Assembly: GCA_025964295.1 (NCBI GenBank)
Contig: JAOPZD010000304.1
Span: 1 to 29,460 of the forward strand
Source of the DNA: Conexibacter sp.
Lineage (GTDB): Bacteria; Actinomycetota; Thermoleophilia; Solirubrobacterales; Solirubrobacteraceae
Length of the DNA stretch: 29,460 nucleotides
Direction of reading: 5' to 3'
The position numbers were made by a program, and so were the translations under genes. A model generated the notes under the pieces. It saw only the letters and a program-made list of their open reading frames with translations. It ran no database searches and was not told the origin of the DNA. Shown one piece after another: positions 14,974 to 22,120 of the stretch (position 1 is its first letter; each line of letters begins with the position of its first letter).

Positions 14974-15916
14974 GCGAGAGGCCGAAGCAGGACAAGCGGA
15001 CGCTGCCGGATCCGACGGCGTGGGCTCCCGCGCGCTGCCGACGCGCCACCAGCTAGCAGCCGCCGCTCGCGCAGCGTCGGTTCTGTCACATGCGGGCACG
15101 CGGCTGACCGACGCCCGCGACTCCTACATGGCTCTGCCCAGCGGCGGCATCTACCGCACGCCCGACCTCCTCCGAGGGGAGCGCCTGCTGCTTTCGCTCG
15201 GCATTCTGCGCGAGGAAGACGGGGTGCTCTACCCAGGCCGCGAGGCACGCGTGCTCGCTTGCCTGAGTGAAGCTGAGGGCATCGAGATGCTGCTCGCGCT
15301 CCTGCTTAAGCGCGCACCACCCCTCTGGCTGACGGGCGTCACCGACGGCGACGATGTTGCTCTCGAGTACCTCCCAGGCGAAGCCACGGGACTGCTCGAG
15401 CAGATAGTCGGCGGCGAGGACGCGCAGGCGGCATTCCTGCGAGGCGTCGCCTCGAAGGTCGATCCCGAGCGCAACGCCGAGACGGGCCGCCTGGCCGAAG
15501 AGCACGTGGCCGACCTATGTCGTGAGGAGCTTCGGGCGCTTGGGCGGGAACAGCTCGCCGAGCAAGTGCAGCGGATCAGCCTGATCAACGACGCCGCCGG
15601 CTATGACGTCGCGGCGCCAAGGGTCGACGCATCCGTCCGCCACCTAGAGGTCAAGGGCAGCAGATCGCAGGGTGGTGAGGCCCGCGTGTTCCTCTCGCGC
15701 AATGAGGTCGCACGCGCGCTGACGGACCCCGACTGGGCGCTCACCGTGTGCCAGATCTCGGCCGAGGATGAAGTACAACTGTGGGGCTGGACGACGGCGG
15801 GCAGCTTCGCCGACCAGCTTCCGGTCGACCGTCCCGGGAACGCGCGCTGGGAAAGCGCGAGCCTCAAGCTCGTGCGACGTGACCTCGCCCGGGGCCTTCC
15901 GCCGGCCACTCGCTAG
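14954..15916 (+). CDS. DUF3883-domain (NOV C-terminal) nuclease-like protein
   Basis: A 320-residue protein. ATG 14954 or 14960 overlaps the end of the helicase gene by 14-20 bases, indicating coupling. The N-terminal half is helical (ATRHQ-like linker, then GIYRTPDLLRGERLLLSLGI). Residues about 180-290 form the DUF3883 domain: ETGRLAEEHVADLCREEL, then NDAAGYDVAAP, then HLEVKGSRSQGG and VFLSRNEVARALTDPDWALT. The Glu (EEHV), Asp (GYDV) and Glu-x-Lys (EVK) match the PD-(D/E)XK active-site order, so it is probably an active DNA endonuclease. DUF3883 domains are frequent in defence islands next to helicases. It is the likely effector of the operon. Confidence 0.78.
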   Translation: MLMETDEREAEAGQADAAGSDGVGSRALPTRHQLAAAARAASVLSHAGTRLTDARDSYMALPSGGIYRTPDLLRGERLLLSLGILREEDGVLYPGREARVLACLSEAEGIEMLLALLLKRAPPLWLTGVTDGDDVALEYLPGEATGLLEQIVGGEDAQAAFLRGVASKVDPERNAETGRLAEEHVADLCREELRALGREQLAEQVQRISLINDAAGYDVAAPRVDASVRHLEVKGSRSQGGEARVFLSRNEVARALTDPDWALTVCQISAEDEVQLWGWTTAGSFADQLPVDRPGNARWESASLKLVRRDLARGLPPATR

Positions 15917-15926
15917 CGTCCGACCC

Positions 15927-16118
15927 TCACGCGAGCTGAGGTCGCTGTAGCTGGTGCACGGCCGAGTCCCGTCGCGTCGGCGCGGCCGCCGCTGCCGCAA
16001 GCTGAAGCCGTCGAAGCGACGACACGACCTGGTCGCCCAGGGGCTGCTTCTCGGAACGCATCGCGCTCACCGGCTTGCGCCTTCCGTCGGCACCGCGAGT
16101 TATGAATCCACCCGTCAT
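15927..16118 (-). CDS. Possible 63-residue protein
   Basis: From ATG 16118 (minus strand): TGGFITRGADGRRKPVSAMR, then a basic helical region with an alanine run. It is compact, has a plausible ATG and ends 10 bases from the convergent DUF3883 gene. No ribosome-binding site, family or partner is seen, and the gap between the two operons could simply be non-coding. Confidence 0.33.
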   Translation of the reverse strand: MTGGFITRGADGRRKPVSAMRSEKQPLGDQVVSSLRRLQLAAAAAAPTRRDSAVHQLQRPQLA

Positions 16119-16135
16119 CTAGCCAATGAAAGACG

Positions 16136-16169
16136 AGCTGCCCGCCGAACTGACCAGCGGCGGGCAGCT
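16136..16169 (+). terminator. Terminator between the two defence operons
   Basis: AGCTGCCCGCCG (16136-16147) pairs perfectly with CGGCGGGCAGCT (16158-16169) around a ten-base loop, and GTGCTGTTTG follows with a modest T-run. It ends the operon 10479-15916 and insulates the Bil-like operon that starts at 16299. The rest of the 380-base gap shows no other clear signal. Confidence 0.7.
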
Positions 16170-16298
16170 TGTGCTGTTTGACGCCTGCGTTCCGTCCGGA
16201 CCTTGTCGCACCATGTCGCTGCCCCGGTTGGCGGTGGATTGGTCTCCGCCTGTGGCCAGCCATCGGGCGCCGCTAGATGACAACCGAAAGGACCTGCC

Positions 16299-16577
16299 GT
16301 GCCCCAGCCTGCGAAATCGCACGACCACAAAGTGACCTTGGTCGTCCGCTCGACCTCGGGACGGTTCACCGAGGACTACAACCTCAGCAACAACGTCGAG
16401 AAGATCCTGGGCGACGCGGTCCGCCGCTTCTCCCTCGCCACCGGCGCCGGAATCACGTACCTCGTGGTGCGCGAGCGTGGCAACGTCACCATGAACCCTG
16501 CCGAGAAGCTCTCGAGCTATGACCTCGTCGAGGGCGACGTCGTGGTGGTGCAGACCAGCCAGCCCCAGGACGGCTGA
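16299..16577 (+). CDS. bilA: Ubiquitin-like modifier of a Bil-type system
   Basis: A 92-residue protein with one beta-grasp domain: strand KVTLVVRSTSGRF, a turn, strand/helix VEKILGDAVRRFSLATGA, strand ITYLVVRERGN, then YDLVEGDVVVVQTSQ. It ends in Gly (PQDG), the residue whose carboxylate an E1 activates. Because the Gly is terminal, the modifier needs no processing before activation. The start is GTG 16299, with GAAAGGA 7 bases upstream. It is the first of four genes in the order Ubl, E2, JAB, E1, the layout of the Bil (bacterial ISG15-like) systems, which conjugate the modifier to phage structural protein and spoil the virions. The described BilA of some species has two Ubl domains; this one has one. 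Conjugation chemistry is inferred. Confidence 0.86.
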   Translation: MPQPAKSHDHKVTLVVRSTSGRFTEDYNLSNNVEKILGDAVRRFSLATGAGITYLVVRERGNVTMNPAEKLSSYDLVEGDVVVVQTSQPQDG

Positions 16578-16580
16578 AGG

Positions 16581-17132
16581 GTGCACCCCGACGACGTCCG
16601 AGACGTCGTCGTGGCTGAGGTCGACCGGCTGAAGGCTGAGGTGGAGCGCTACCCCGAGCTGGGCGTCGCCGACGTCCAGCTCGTCGATCTCGAGTTGCGG
16701 ATCGTCTTCGCCAAGATCGTGCGCCCTGCTGCCCGCGCCGACGTTCCCGCCGCCGTGCAACTGCCCGGCGCCGGACAGGCGATGACAACGTTCATCGGCG
16801 TCGACCTGAGCCGCACAGAGCGACGTGAGCTGATGCTGCTCATGGACTGCACGGACTTTGACGGCCAGCCGCCCACGGCCGAGCTCCGCGACGCGGCCGG
16901 CGCGCCGCTTCCTGACGATCAGTGGCCGCGTGACTTGGGCGGGCAGGGTGTGATCTTCGGGTTCGCCGCATACGGTCGTCCCTTCTTCTGCCGCCGGGGC
17001 TTGCGTGAGTACCACGACCACCCTCAGCACGAAGACGATCCCTGGGACGCGCACCGCGAGGGTCTCCCTCTGCATCGCATCGCGCTCGAGCTGCTCGACG
17101 ACCTTGCGCGTCGGTGGGTGATCGCGGCGTGA
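16581..17132 (+). CDS. bilB: E2-like ubiquitin-conjugating protein of a Bil-type system
   Basis: A 183-residue protein from GTG 16581, three bases after the modifier's stop. The N-terminal 45 residues are a charged helix and strand. A UBC-like core follows: RRELMLLMDCTDFDGQPPTA (strand then Pro-Pro turn, as in E2 folds), LRDAAGAPLPDDQWP, then RPFFCRRGLREYHDHPQHED with Cys137 placed like the thioester cysteine, followed by a His-rich run and Trp155, and a C-terminal helix. Cys137 with the nearby His145/147/150 is the likely active site. Cys90 is the only other obvious candidate. It should accept the modifier from the E1 and pass it to a target without a separate E3. The stop overlaps the JAB start (GTGA), so translation is coupled. 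Confidence 0.82.
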   Translation: MHPDDVRDVVVAEVDRLKAEVERYPELGVADVQLVDLELRIVFAKIVRPAARADVPAAVQLPGAGQAMTTFIGVDLSRTERRELMLLMDCTDFDGQPPTAELRDAAGAPLPDDQWPRDLGGQGVIFGFAAYGRPFFCRRGLREYHDHPQHEDDPWDAHREGLPLHRIALELLDDLARRWVIAA

Positions 17133-17623
17133 GCTTCCTGATCGTCCCGCCGACCCTGAGCAATTTCTCCGTACCGAAGCAGGTCCTCGAGGACACGTGG
17201 GCGCTCTTGCGGGAGCCGGGCGAAGAGCGCCTTGAGGCGATCGTGCTCTGGCTTGGGGGCGTGCTCGACAGCAGGCGCGCGGAGATCCTCGCTGCGTATC
17301 GGCCCGAGCAGGTGGCCTACCGCTCCGAGCTCGGCTTGGCGGTGGAGATTCCGCAGGCGGCGCTGACGGCGTTGGTCGCCGCCCTGCCTGAGGGTGTGCA
17401 TCCCCTGGTGCGGGTGCACAGCCATCCAACCCACGCCTATCACTCGCCGGTCGATGACCGCAACATGGTCATCGGGCACGTGGGCGCGCTGTCAGTGGTC
17501 GTGCCCGACTTCGCTGCCGGACTCGCGTCGCTAGAGGGCTGCTCGGTGAATCGCCTCGACGCCGACGGCCGCTGGACTGAGCTTGGACCCGCCCAGACCG
17601 AGGCTTGTCTGGTGGTGTCATGA
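17129..17623 (+). CDS. bilC: JAB/JAMM-type deconjugating protease of a Bil-type system
   Basis: A 164-residue metalloprotease starting at GTG 17129 inside the stop of the E2 gene. The JAMM signature is complete: Glu36 (RLEAIVLWLGG), His97-x-His99 (VRVHSHPTHAYHSP) and Asp110, exactly ten residues after His99, with Ser106 between. These bind zinc and activate water for cleaving the isopeptide bond after the modifier's final Gly. In Bil systems this enzyme removes or recycles the modifier. Because the modifier here already ends in Gly, deconjugation is its more likely job than precursor processing. An upstream in-frame GTG at 17114 is possible, but the overlap supports 17129. Its stop overlaps the E1 start (ATGA). 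Confidence 0.88.
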   Translation: MSFLIVPPTLSNFSVPKQVLEDTWALLREPGEERLEAIVLWLGGVLDSRRAEILAAYRPEQVAYRSELGLAVEIPQAALTALVAALPEGVHPLVRVHSHPTHAYHSPVDDRNMVIGHVGALSVVVPDFAAGLASLEGCSVNRLDADGRWTELGPAQTEACLVVS

Positions 17624-19173
17624 ACGATCCTCGGGTCCGCGTGACCCAACGCGCCGGCGCCGGCGAACAGGAGATCATCGCCGCGCTCGACGCCCCGACG
17701 CTGCGACTCCTGCTCGGGTCCGACGCCGACCGGCGCGACGTGCAGCTCATTGTGCTCGCGCTCGTAGATCTGCTGGGGCGCGTGTTCCCACGCGTAGAAG
17801 TCATCGGCGCTGACGCAATCCCCGCGCACGCCGACCTGCCACCAGGCCCGACCGGCCTCGTCGGGCGCATCGAGGAGGCTCGCGCGCAGGGCACCGCGCC
17901 GCTACCGGCCGGCGAGCCCACCGTGACAGTCGGCATCGGCAATGTGGAGAGTGCTGCCGACCTGTACATCGACGGCGGCGGTTGGCAGAGCTACCTCGGC
18001 ACCGAGCGCTCGCGCCTGGAGCCTCAGGAGACCGCCATCCCTATCGGCGCACTCGCGGCCGCTTGCCGGGGCGCGGCACACCTCTTCGCCCAAGCCACCG
18101 AGCGGCTGTTCAGCGCCGTCCCGCCGCCACGTTCCGCGTATTCGAGCGCGCTGAGCTGGCAGAGCTCCGAGCACCCGCTCGAGGAGCCGTCCCCGAGCGC
18201 TGTGGGTGCGCTTCACGCGGCACTCGTAGGCGCCGGTTCAGTGGGCGGCGCGGCGGTGTACGCGCTAGCGCGCACACCCGGCCTCGCCGGGGAGCTGCAC
18301 GTGATCGATCCCCAGGCCCTCGAGCCGGGCAACTTTGACCGCGCGCTGCTGGCCGGTCGTCCGATTGCGTCCGGCCGACCCGACAAGGCGAACGTCGCGA
18401 AGGACACGCTCGCGCATCTCGGGCCGGCCCTACAGGTCCGTCCCCACCGCGCCACGATCGGAGACTTCGTTGCCGGGAGGCCGCGTGAGGCAACGCTCCC
18501 TCTGGTGCTCTGCGCGGTGGACTCGGCGCACGCCCGGCGCTCGCTTCAGGACTGCCTGCCGCTTGAGGTGATCAACGCCGCGTGCTGGCCTTCGGAAATC
18601 GCACTCTCCGGGCACGTGACGGACGCCGGCCCCTGCGTGTGCTGCCTGCACATGCGCGAGACGCTCGACGGCGAACAGGTCCGGGCGAAGCTCATCGCAC
18701 AAGCGACCGGGATCAACTTCTACGAGGTTGTCGTGATGCTCGCCCAGCAGGTGCCGCTCCACGCCCAGGCGCTGCGCTTCGTCGAGTTGCGCACCGGCCG
18801 TCCGGACGGGTCACTGGCTGCGTACGAAGGCAGACAGCTCGCGGAGCTCTGGCGCGAGCAGCTCTTGTACGGCGCTGCCACGCTACGCACCGAGGAGGGG
18901 ACGGTCGTGGCGGTCGCCGCACCGTGGGTCACGGCGCTCGCCGGTGTCGTGCTGGCCGCCGAGACGCTCAAGTCGACGGACCCGGAGACCTACGGGACGT
19001 GGCGGCTGGGGCCGGCGCCAGGCAGTCCGGCGATCAAGTACGCCGAGAACCCGTACGTGGCACCTACCGAGGCTCTCTTGTCGCGCCCCGACCGCTGGGA
19101 AGGTGACCAGTGCCTGTGCCGCTCGCCACGTCGCCTGTCCTTGCTGCGCGAGCGCTACGGGCTGGACGCTTGA
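17620..19173 (+). CDS. bilD: E1-like (ThiF-fold) activating enzyme of a Bil-type system
   Basis: A 517-residue protein from ATG 17620, overlapping the JAB stop. The first 190 residues are an extra N-terminal domain (VTVGIGNVESAADLYIDGGG) typical of longer bacterial E1-like proteins. The ThiF/MoeB fold starts at about 200: ALVGAGSVGGAAVYALA (ATP-binding glycines), LHVIDPQALEPGNFDRALL, then GRPDKANVAK. Later come INAACWPSEIALSG and the cysteine cluster GPCVCCLHMR (about 338), paired with CLCRSPRRL near the C-terminus (about 498), a likely zinc site, with one Cys (AACW or in the cluster) as the thioester nucleophile. It adenylates the modifier's C-terminal Gly and hands it to the E2. The length separates it from the shorter ThiF of PRTRC cassettes. 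Confidence 0.87.
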   Translation: MNDPRVRVTQRAGAGEQEIIAALDAPTLRLLLGSDADRRDVQLIVLALVDLLGRVFPRVEVIGADAIPAHADLPPGPTGLVGRIEEARAQGTAPLPAGEPTVTVGIGNVESAADLYIDGGGWQSYLGTERSRLEPQETAIPIGALAAACRGAAHLFAQATERLFSAVPPPRSAYSSALSWQSSEHPLEEPSPSAVGALHAALVGAGSVGGAAVYALARTPGLAGELHVIDPQALEPGNFDRALLAGRPIASGRPDKANVAKDTLAHLGPALQVRPHRATIGDFVAGRPREATLPLVLCAVDSAHARRSLQDCLPLEVINAACWPSEIALSGHVTDAGPCVCCLHMRETLDGEQVRAKLIAQATGINFYEVVVMLAQQVPLHAQALRFVELRTGRPDGSLAAYEGRQLAELWREQLLYGAATLRTEEGTVVAVAAPWVTALAGVVLAAETLKSTDPETYGTWRLGPAPGSPAIKYAENPYVAPTEALLSRPDRWEGDQCLCRSPRRLSLLRERYGLDA

Positions 19174-19252
19174 CCGACCGCCTGAATGCAGGAAACACAC
19201 GGGCTGCCGATGAACTAGGCTGACGACGGGCACTGGCCCGCGCCGAGTCTTC

Positions 19253-19879
19253 GTGTCCTCCCAGCACGCCCTCACCGAGCTCCGTTACACCGTTCGCTGC
19301 GGCGATCCGCTCGTCGTTGGCCAGATGCTGACCACGCCCGAGGCGCTGCTGTGCGGCCACTTAGCGCTCTTGTCGGGGCTGCACACCGACCGCTTCCTCG
19401 CGTTCTCGCGCATTGCCGACGACCCCGCCGCGCTGCGGGCGATCGCCAGCTGGCTGGCGCCCAGCCTCGCGCCCGTGCTGCCCGACGCGCTGCTGGCGCC
19501 CTCCACCGCCGGGGTCGGTCTCGGCTGGGCGTTGGCGCGCGAACTCGGTGTGCCGCTGCATCTGGCCGTGCTCGACAGTCACGGACGCGCGACAGGGCTG
19601 CTGGGCGCTCCCGAAGTCGGCGGGCGGCGGGTGGTGCTGGTCAACGACATCGTGACCACCGGGCAGGGGCTGCGTGCGCTAACCGAGGCGGCGTCACAGG
19701 CGGGCGCGCTGACGGTGGGCGCCGGGTGGTTCGCCTCGCGCGACGAGATCGACATGGGCTCGATCCTCGACATCCCGTGCGCGTGGGTGACCGACGTTCC
19801 GCTCCCGGCCTGGCCGGCAGACGGATGCGCGCTATGCGCAGAGCGCGCGCCCTTGCAGCAGGGCCTCGACCTCAACTAG
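19253..19879 (+). CDS. Phosphoribosyltransferase-domain protein
   Basis: A 208-residue protein from GTG 19253. The PRPP-binding loop is RRVVLVNDIVTTGQGLRALT (about residues 124-143), in the form seen in orotate phosphoribosyltransferase-like type I enzymes, where the usual Asp-Asp is here Asn-Asp. Upstream are a helical N-terminus, LLAPSTAGVGLGWALARELG and VPLHLAVLDSHGRA, consistent with the fold. The end has a Cys-x-x-Cys (CALC). It lies 79 bases after the E1 gene on the same strand. A TAGGCT box near 19216 could be its own promoter. Whether it salvages a base or plays a part in the defence cargo is unknown. Confidence 0.72.
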   Translation: MSSQHALTELRYTVRCGDPLVVGQMLTTPEALLCGHLALLSGLHTDRFLAFSRIADDPAALRAIASWLAPSLAPVLPDALLAPSTAGVGLGWALARELGVPLHLAVLDSHGRATGLLGAPEVGGRRVVLVNDIVTTGQGLRALTEAASQAGALTVGAGWFASRDEIDMGSILDIPCAWVTDVPLPAWPADGCALCAERAPLQQGLDLN

Positions 19880-19974
19880 CGCGAATCGGGCGGCGCCTCG
19901 CGCCGTCGGCTCCAGGCCGGCGGCGATGAGGCGGGCTCCCAGCGCCTCGGCTCGGGCCCCGGTGCGGGCCACCG

Positions 19975-20412
19975 TCAGGCGGCGACGGCGTGGCCGGCGG
20001 CCTCGACAATCGCCGAGGAGATGCGCTCGTAGGTCTGACGGTCGATGCGCACGTGCGGCTGACGGCGCAGGCTGAGCGGGTTCTCCCAGCCGACGTCCTC
20101 AAGCGACGGGGCGTGACCGTCGGCGCGGATGGCGACCAGGAGCTTGTAGTCGAGCTTCCACGGCCAACGCGTGCGGTTGTACTCGAGCTCGTCGGTGTTG
20201 GGCTCGGGCTCGGAGGAAACCACCTCGACGACGGCGATGAAGCCGGTCCGCAGCGAACCGTTGATTACCGCGCGATCGCCCGGTCGAACGCCACTTGGGC
20301 GCTTGTTCGGCGGGAACCACATTTCGCGCGTGTGGTGGCGCCACTCGGCCAGCCAGTCCGCCGGCGGCGCCTTGTCGCCAGTGCCGATGTTGAAGACCCA
20401 GTAGTTGCGCAT
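19975..20412 (-). CDS. EVE/PUA-like modified-base reader domain protein
   Basis: A 145-residue protein from ATG 20412, with a strong AGGAGGAGCTGG ribosome-binding site. It starts RNYWVFNIGTGDKAPPADWL and continues through MWFPPNKRPSGVRPGDRAVI, TGFIAVVEVVSSEPEP and WPWKLDYKLLVAIRADG. This resembles the EVE/PUA-like barrel: an opening YWVF, a Gly-rich Arg-Pro-Gly-Asp turn before a strand, and a Trp-Pro segment near an aromatic cage. EVE proteins bind modified cytosines and are common beside restriction and helicase genes. It is transcribed away from the restriction-modification pair and towards the phosphoribosyltransferase. A TTGACG about 30 bases upstream may be its -35. Confidence 0.65.
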   Translation of the reverse strand: MRNYWVFNIGTGDKAPPADWLAEWRHHTREMWFPPNKRPSGVRPGDRAVINGSLRTGFIAVVEVVSSEPEPNTDELEYNRTRWPWKLDYKLLVAIRADGHAPSLEDVGWENPLSLRRQPHVRIDRQTYERISSAIVEAAGHAVAA

Positions 20413-20639
20413 CCAGCTCCTCCTAATCCACCCTGTCCGGCGTCAATACCGGACTCTATGCGCAAAATACCGCTTGGTTCCCGCGAATGCAATCCATCAG
20501 TAAAAGGTCAGTACCGGTTCCAGCTCCGAACGCACACGACCGCTGCGAGCAGCGGATGCTCGCGCGACCCGCGCAGCACAAGCATCCGAGCCGAGCGCAT
20601 CGGGGGGCGAACTTGTGCCGGCCAAGGCCTAGAGAGGGC

Positions 20640-20919
20640 ATGAAGACGTTCAGCTACCTCGACGCCGCGAGCGACGCGCTCGAACTTCTCGACCACGCGC
20701 GGGCGGCGGCTCGGGCCTCCCACGCGTTGGTACAGCGCGAGAGCCACGCGGGAGCGGCCACGGACCTGCGATTCCTGGCCGACGGCGTCGGCCGTGAGGG
20801 CGGCGCTACGCTCGCCGTGCGTAGGCGCGGCCGCCGGCACCACGCTGCTCCCGCAGTCCACGGACAAGGGCGTGGCGGTCGGCGACGTCCGCCAGGTTCT
20901 GCCTTCGGCCGCAAGATGA
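20640..20919 (+). pseudogene. Small hypothetical gene, probably frameshifted
   Basis: From ATG 20640 the frame gives a convincing helical protein (KTFSYLDAASDALELLDHAR, then ATDLRFLADGV) to about 20785. After that its codons turn arginine- and glycine-rich. From about 20786 the next frame is better (SAVRAALRS, then GAAAGTTLLPQSTDKGVAVG and DVRQVLPSAAR) and stops at 20917-20919. Joining the two gives a 93-residue protein with uniform GC-rich third positions, so a one-base frameshift is likely. The original frame instead runs to 20960 and would overlap the methyltransferase GTG as GTGA. No family is recognised. It could be a controller or partner gene of the restriction-modification unit. Confidence 0.42.
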
Positions 20920-20956
20920 AGGGCCGCCCTGGCACCGACTGCGAGGCAAGCGACCG

Positions 20957-22120
20957 GTGACCGAGCAGCGCGGATATGGTCGTGGCGCCGCCGGAACGTC
21001 CGACCCCGACGACACCATCAAGGACCCCGTGACCGTACCGCCCGATCCTCTCGCCGCACTCGACGCCTGGCGCGACCCGGCCCACTCCTCGGAGCTGGGC
21101 CAGCTCCACGTCGTGGACGCGCTCGAGCTGCTCAAGCAGCTGCCTGACGACTGCCTAGACCTCACCGTCACCTCGCCGCCCTACGAGCGCCAGCCTAAGT
21201 ACGGCAACGGCGAGAAGTACGAGCGCGAGTGGTTCCAGACCACCTTCCTCGAGATCACGAAGGAGCTGCTGCGCGCGACCAAGCCGACTGGCCAGTTCGT
21301 GCTCAACTTCCGCTCGCGGCGCATGGGCGCCGAGCGCTCGACGCTGCAGTTCGAGCTCGTCGCTTGGCTCAAGGAGCAGGGCTGGCTGTTCGCCGAGGAC
21401 CACGTGTGGGTCAAGCCCTCGCCGCCGCCGGGCAAGTTCCGCCAGGCCACCAAGGACGCGATCGAGTACTGCTTCCGCTTCGCAAAGACCGACGCCTTCG
21501 AGCTTTACCCCGACCAGTGCCTGAGCCCCGCGCGCTGGGACGCGAAGGACCGCGAGCGTCGCAAGAAGCACGCCCACAACTTCGAGCGCGTCAACGCAGT
21601 TGGCGGCCAGGGTCGCAAGCGTGTGCAGGCCGGCCCGGACTGGGTCGCGCCGAGCAACGCGCTAGTCGTCGAGCCGGAGTTCAGCCCCAATCCGGCTAAG
21701 CACCCGGCACGCTTCCCGCCGGCGCTGCCCGAGTTTTTTATAAAGCTCTGCTCCAAGCCCGGCGACGTGGTCTACGACCCTTTCGCTGGCACGGCGACGA
21801 CGGCCGTGGTGGCTGAGTGTCTGGAGCGGCGGTGGATCTGCTCGGAGCTGGACGCCGACTACGCCGCCGTGCTACCTGCTCGGCTCGACGACCTCGCTCG
21901 TCGTATGGCCAACGCTCCCACGCCCGTCGAGGCACCCGAGGGCGTACGTGTCGTCCCGCTGCCCTTTGCGCTTCCGGCGCCTAAGGCTGTGAAGCTACGG
22001 GGGAGGCCCCGTGCCGACCAAGCTGGCGACCGGTTCGACGCTGAGCAGGTCGGTGAGGTTGGCAGCCGAGAAGACGAGGCCACCGCAGTCCCTGACGACC
22101 GGGCCGAGGGCGTCGGGTAG
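20957..22120 (+). CDS. DNA methyltransferase of a type II restriction-modification system
   Basis: A 387-residue amino-methyltransferase (N4-cytosine or N6-adenine) starting at GTG 20957. Motif IV is LDLTVTSPPYERQPKYGNGE (TSPPY at about residue 72-76) and the S-adenosylmethionine motif I comes late, VVYDPFAGTATTAVVAECLE (about 272-291). That order is the beta class, and TSPPY rather than DPPY favours N4-cytosine methylation. Between them lies the target-recognition region (VWVKPSPPPGKFRQATKDAI). The last 60 residues are a proline-rich tail. It shields the host from the endonuclease encoded on the opposite strand, with which its 3' end overlaps by 126 bases. Confidence 0.87.
   Translation: MTEQRGYGRGAAGTSDPDDTIKDPVTVPPDPLAALDAWRDPAHSSELGQLHVVDALELLKQLPDDCLDLTVTSPPYERQPKYGNGEKYEREWFQTTFLEITKELLRATKPTGQFVLNFRSRRMGAERSTLQFELVAWLKEQGWLFAEDHVWVKPSPPPGKFRQATKDAIEYCFRFAKTDAFELYPDQCLSPARWDAKDRERRKKHAHNFERVNAVGGQGRKRVQAGPDWVAPSNALVVEPEFSPNPAKHPARFPPALPEFFIKLCSKPGDVVYDPFAGTATTAVVAECLERRWICSELDADYAAVLPARLDDLARRMANAPTPVEAPEGVRVVPLPFALPAPKAVKLRGRPRADQAGDRFDAEQVGEVGSREDEATAVPDDRAEGVG

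Noticed and set aside
10479..15916. BREX, DISARM, Dnd/Ssp or Dpd system
   Set aside because: The SNF2, ParB-like and DUF3883 proteins each recall parts of these, but the defining genes (PglX/PglZ/BrxC, DrmA/DrmB, DndACDE, DpdA) are not in the window.
11612..19173. PRTRC cassette (ParB- and ThiF-related genes with Ubl, E2 and JAB)
   Set aside because: ParB, Ubl, E2, JAB and ThiF are all present, but the ParB-like gene belongs to a separate operon with a terminator between. The E1 is 517 residues, and the Ubl-E2-JAB-E1 order is that of Bil. The PRTRC actin-like and other partners are absent.
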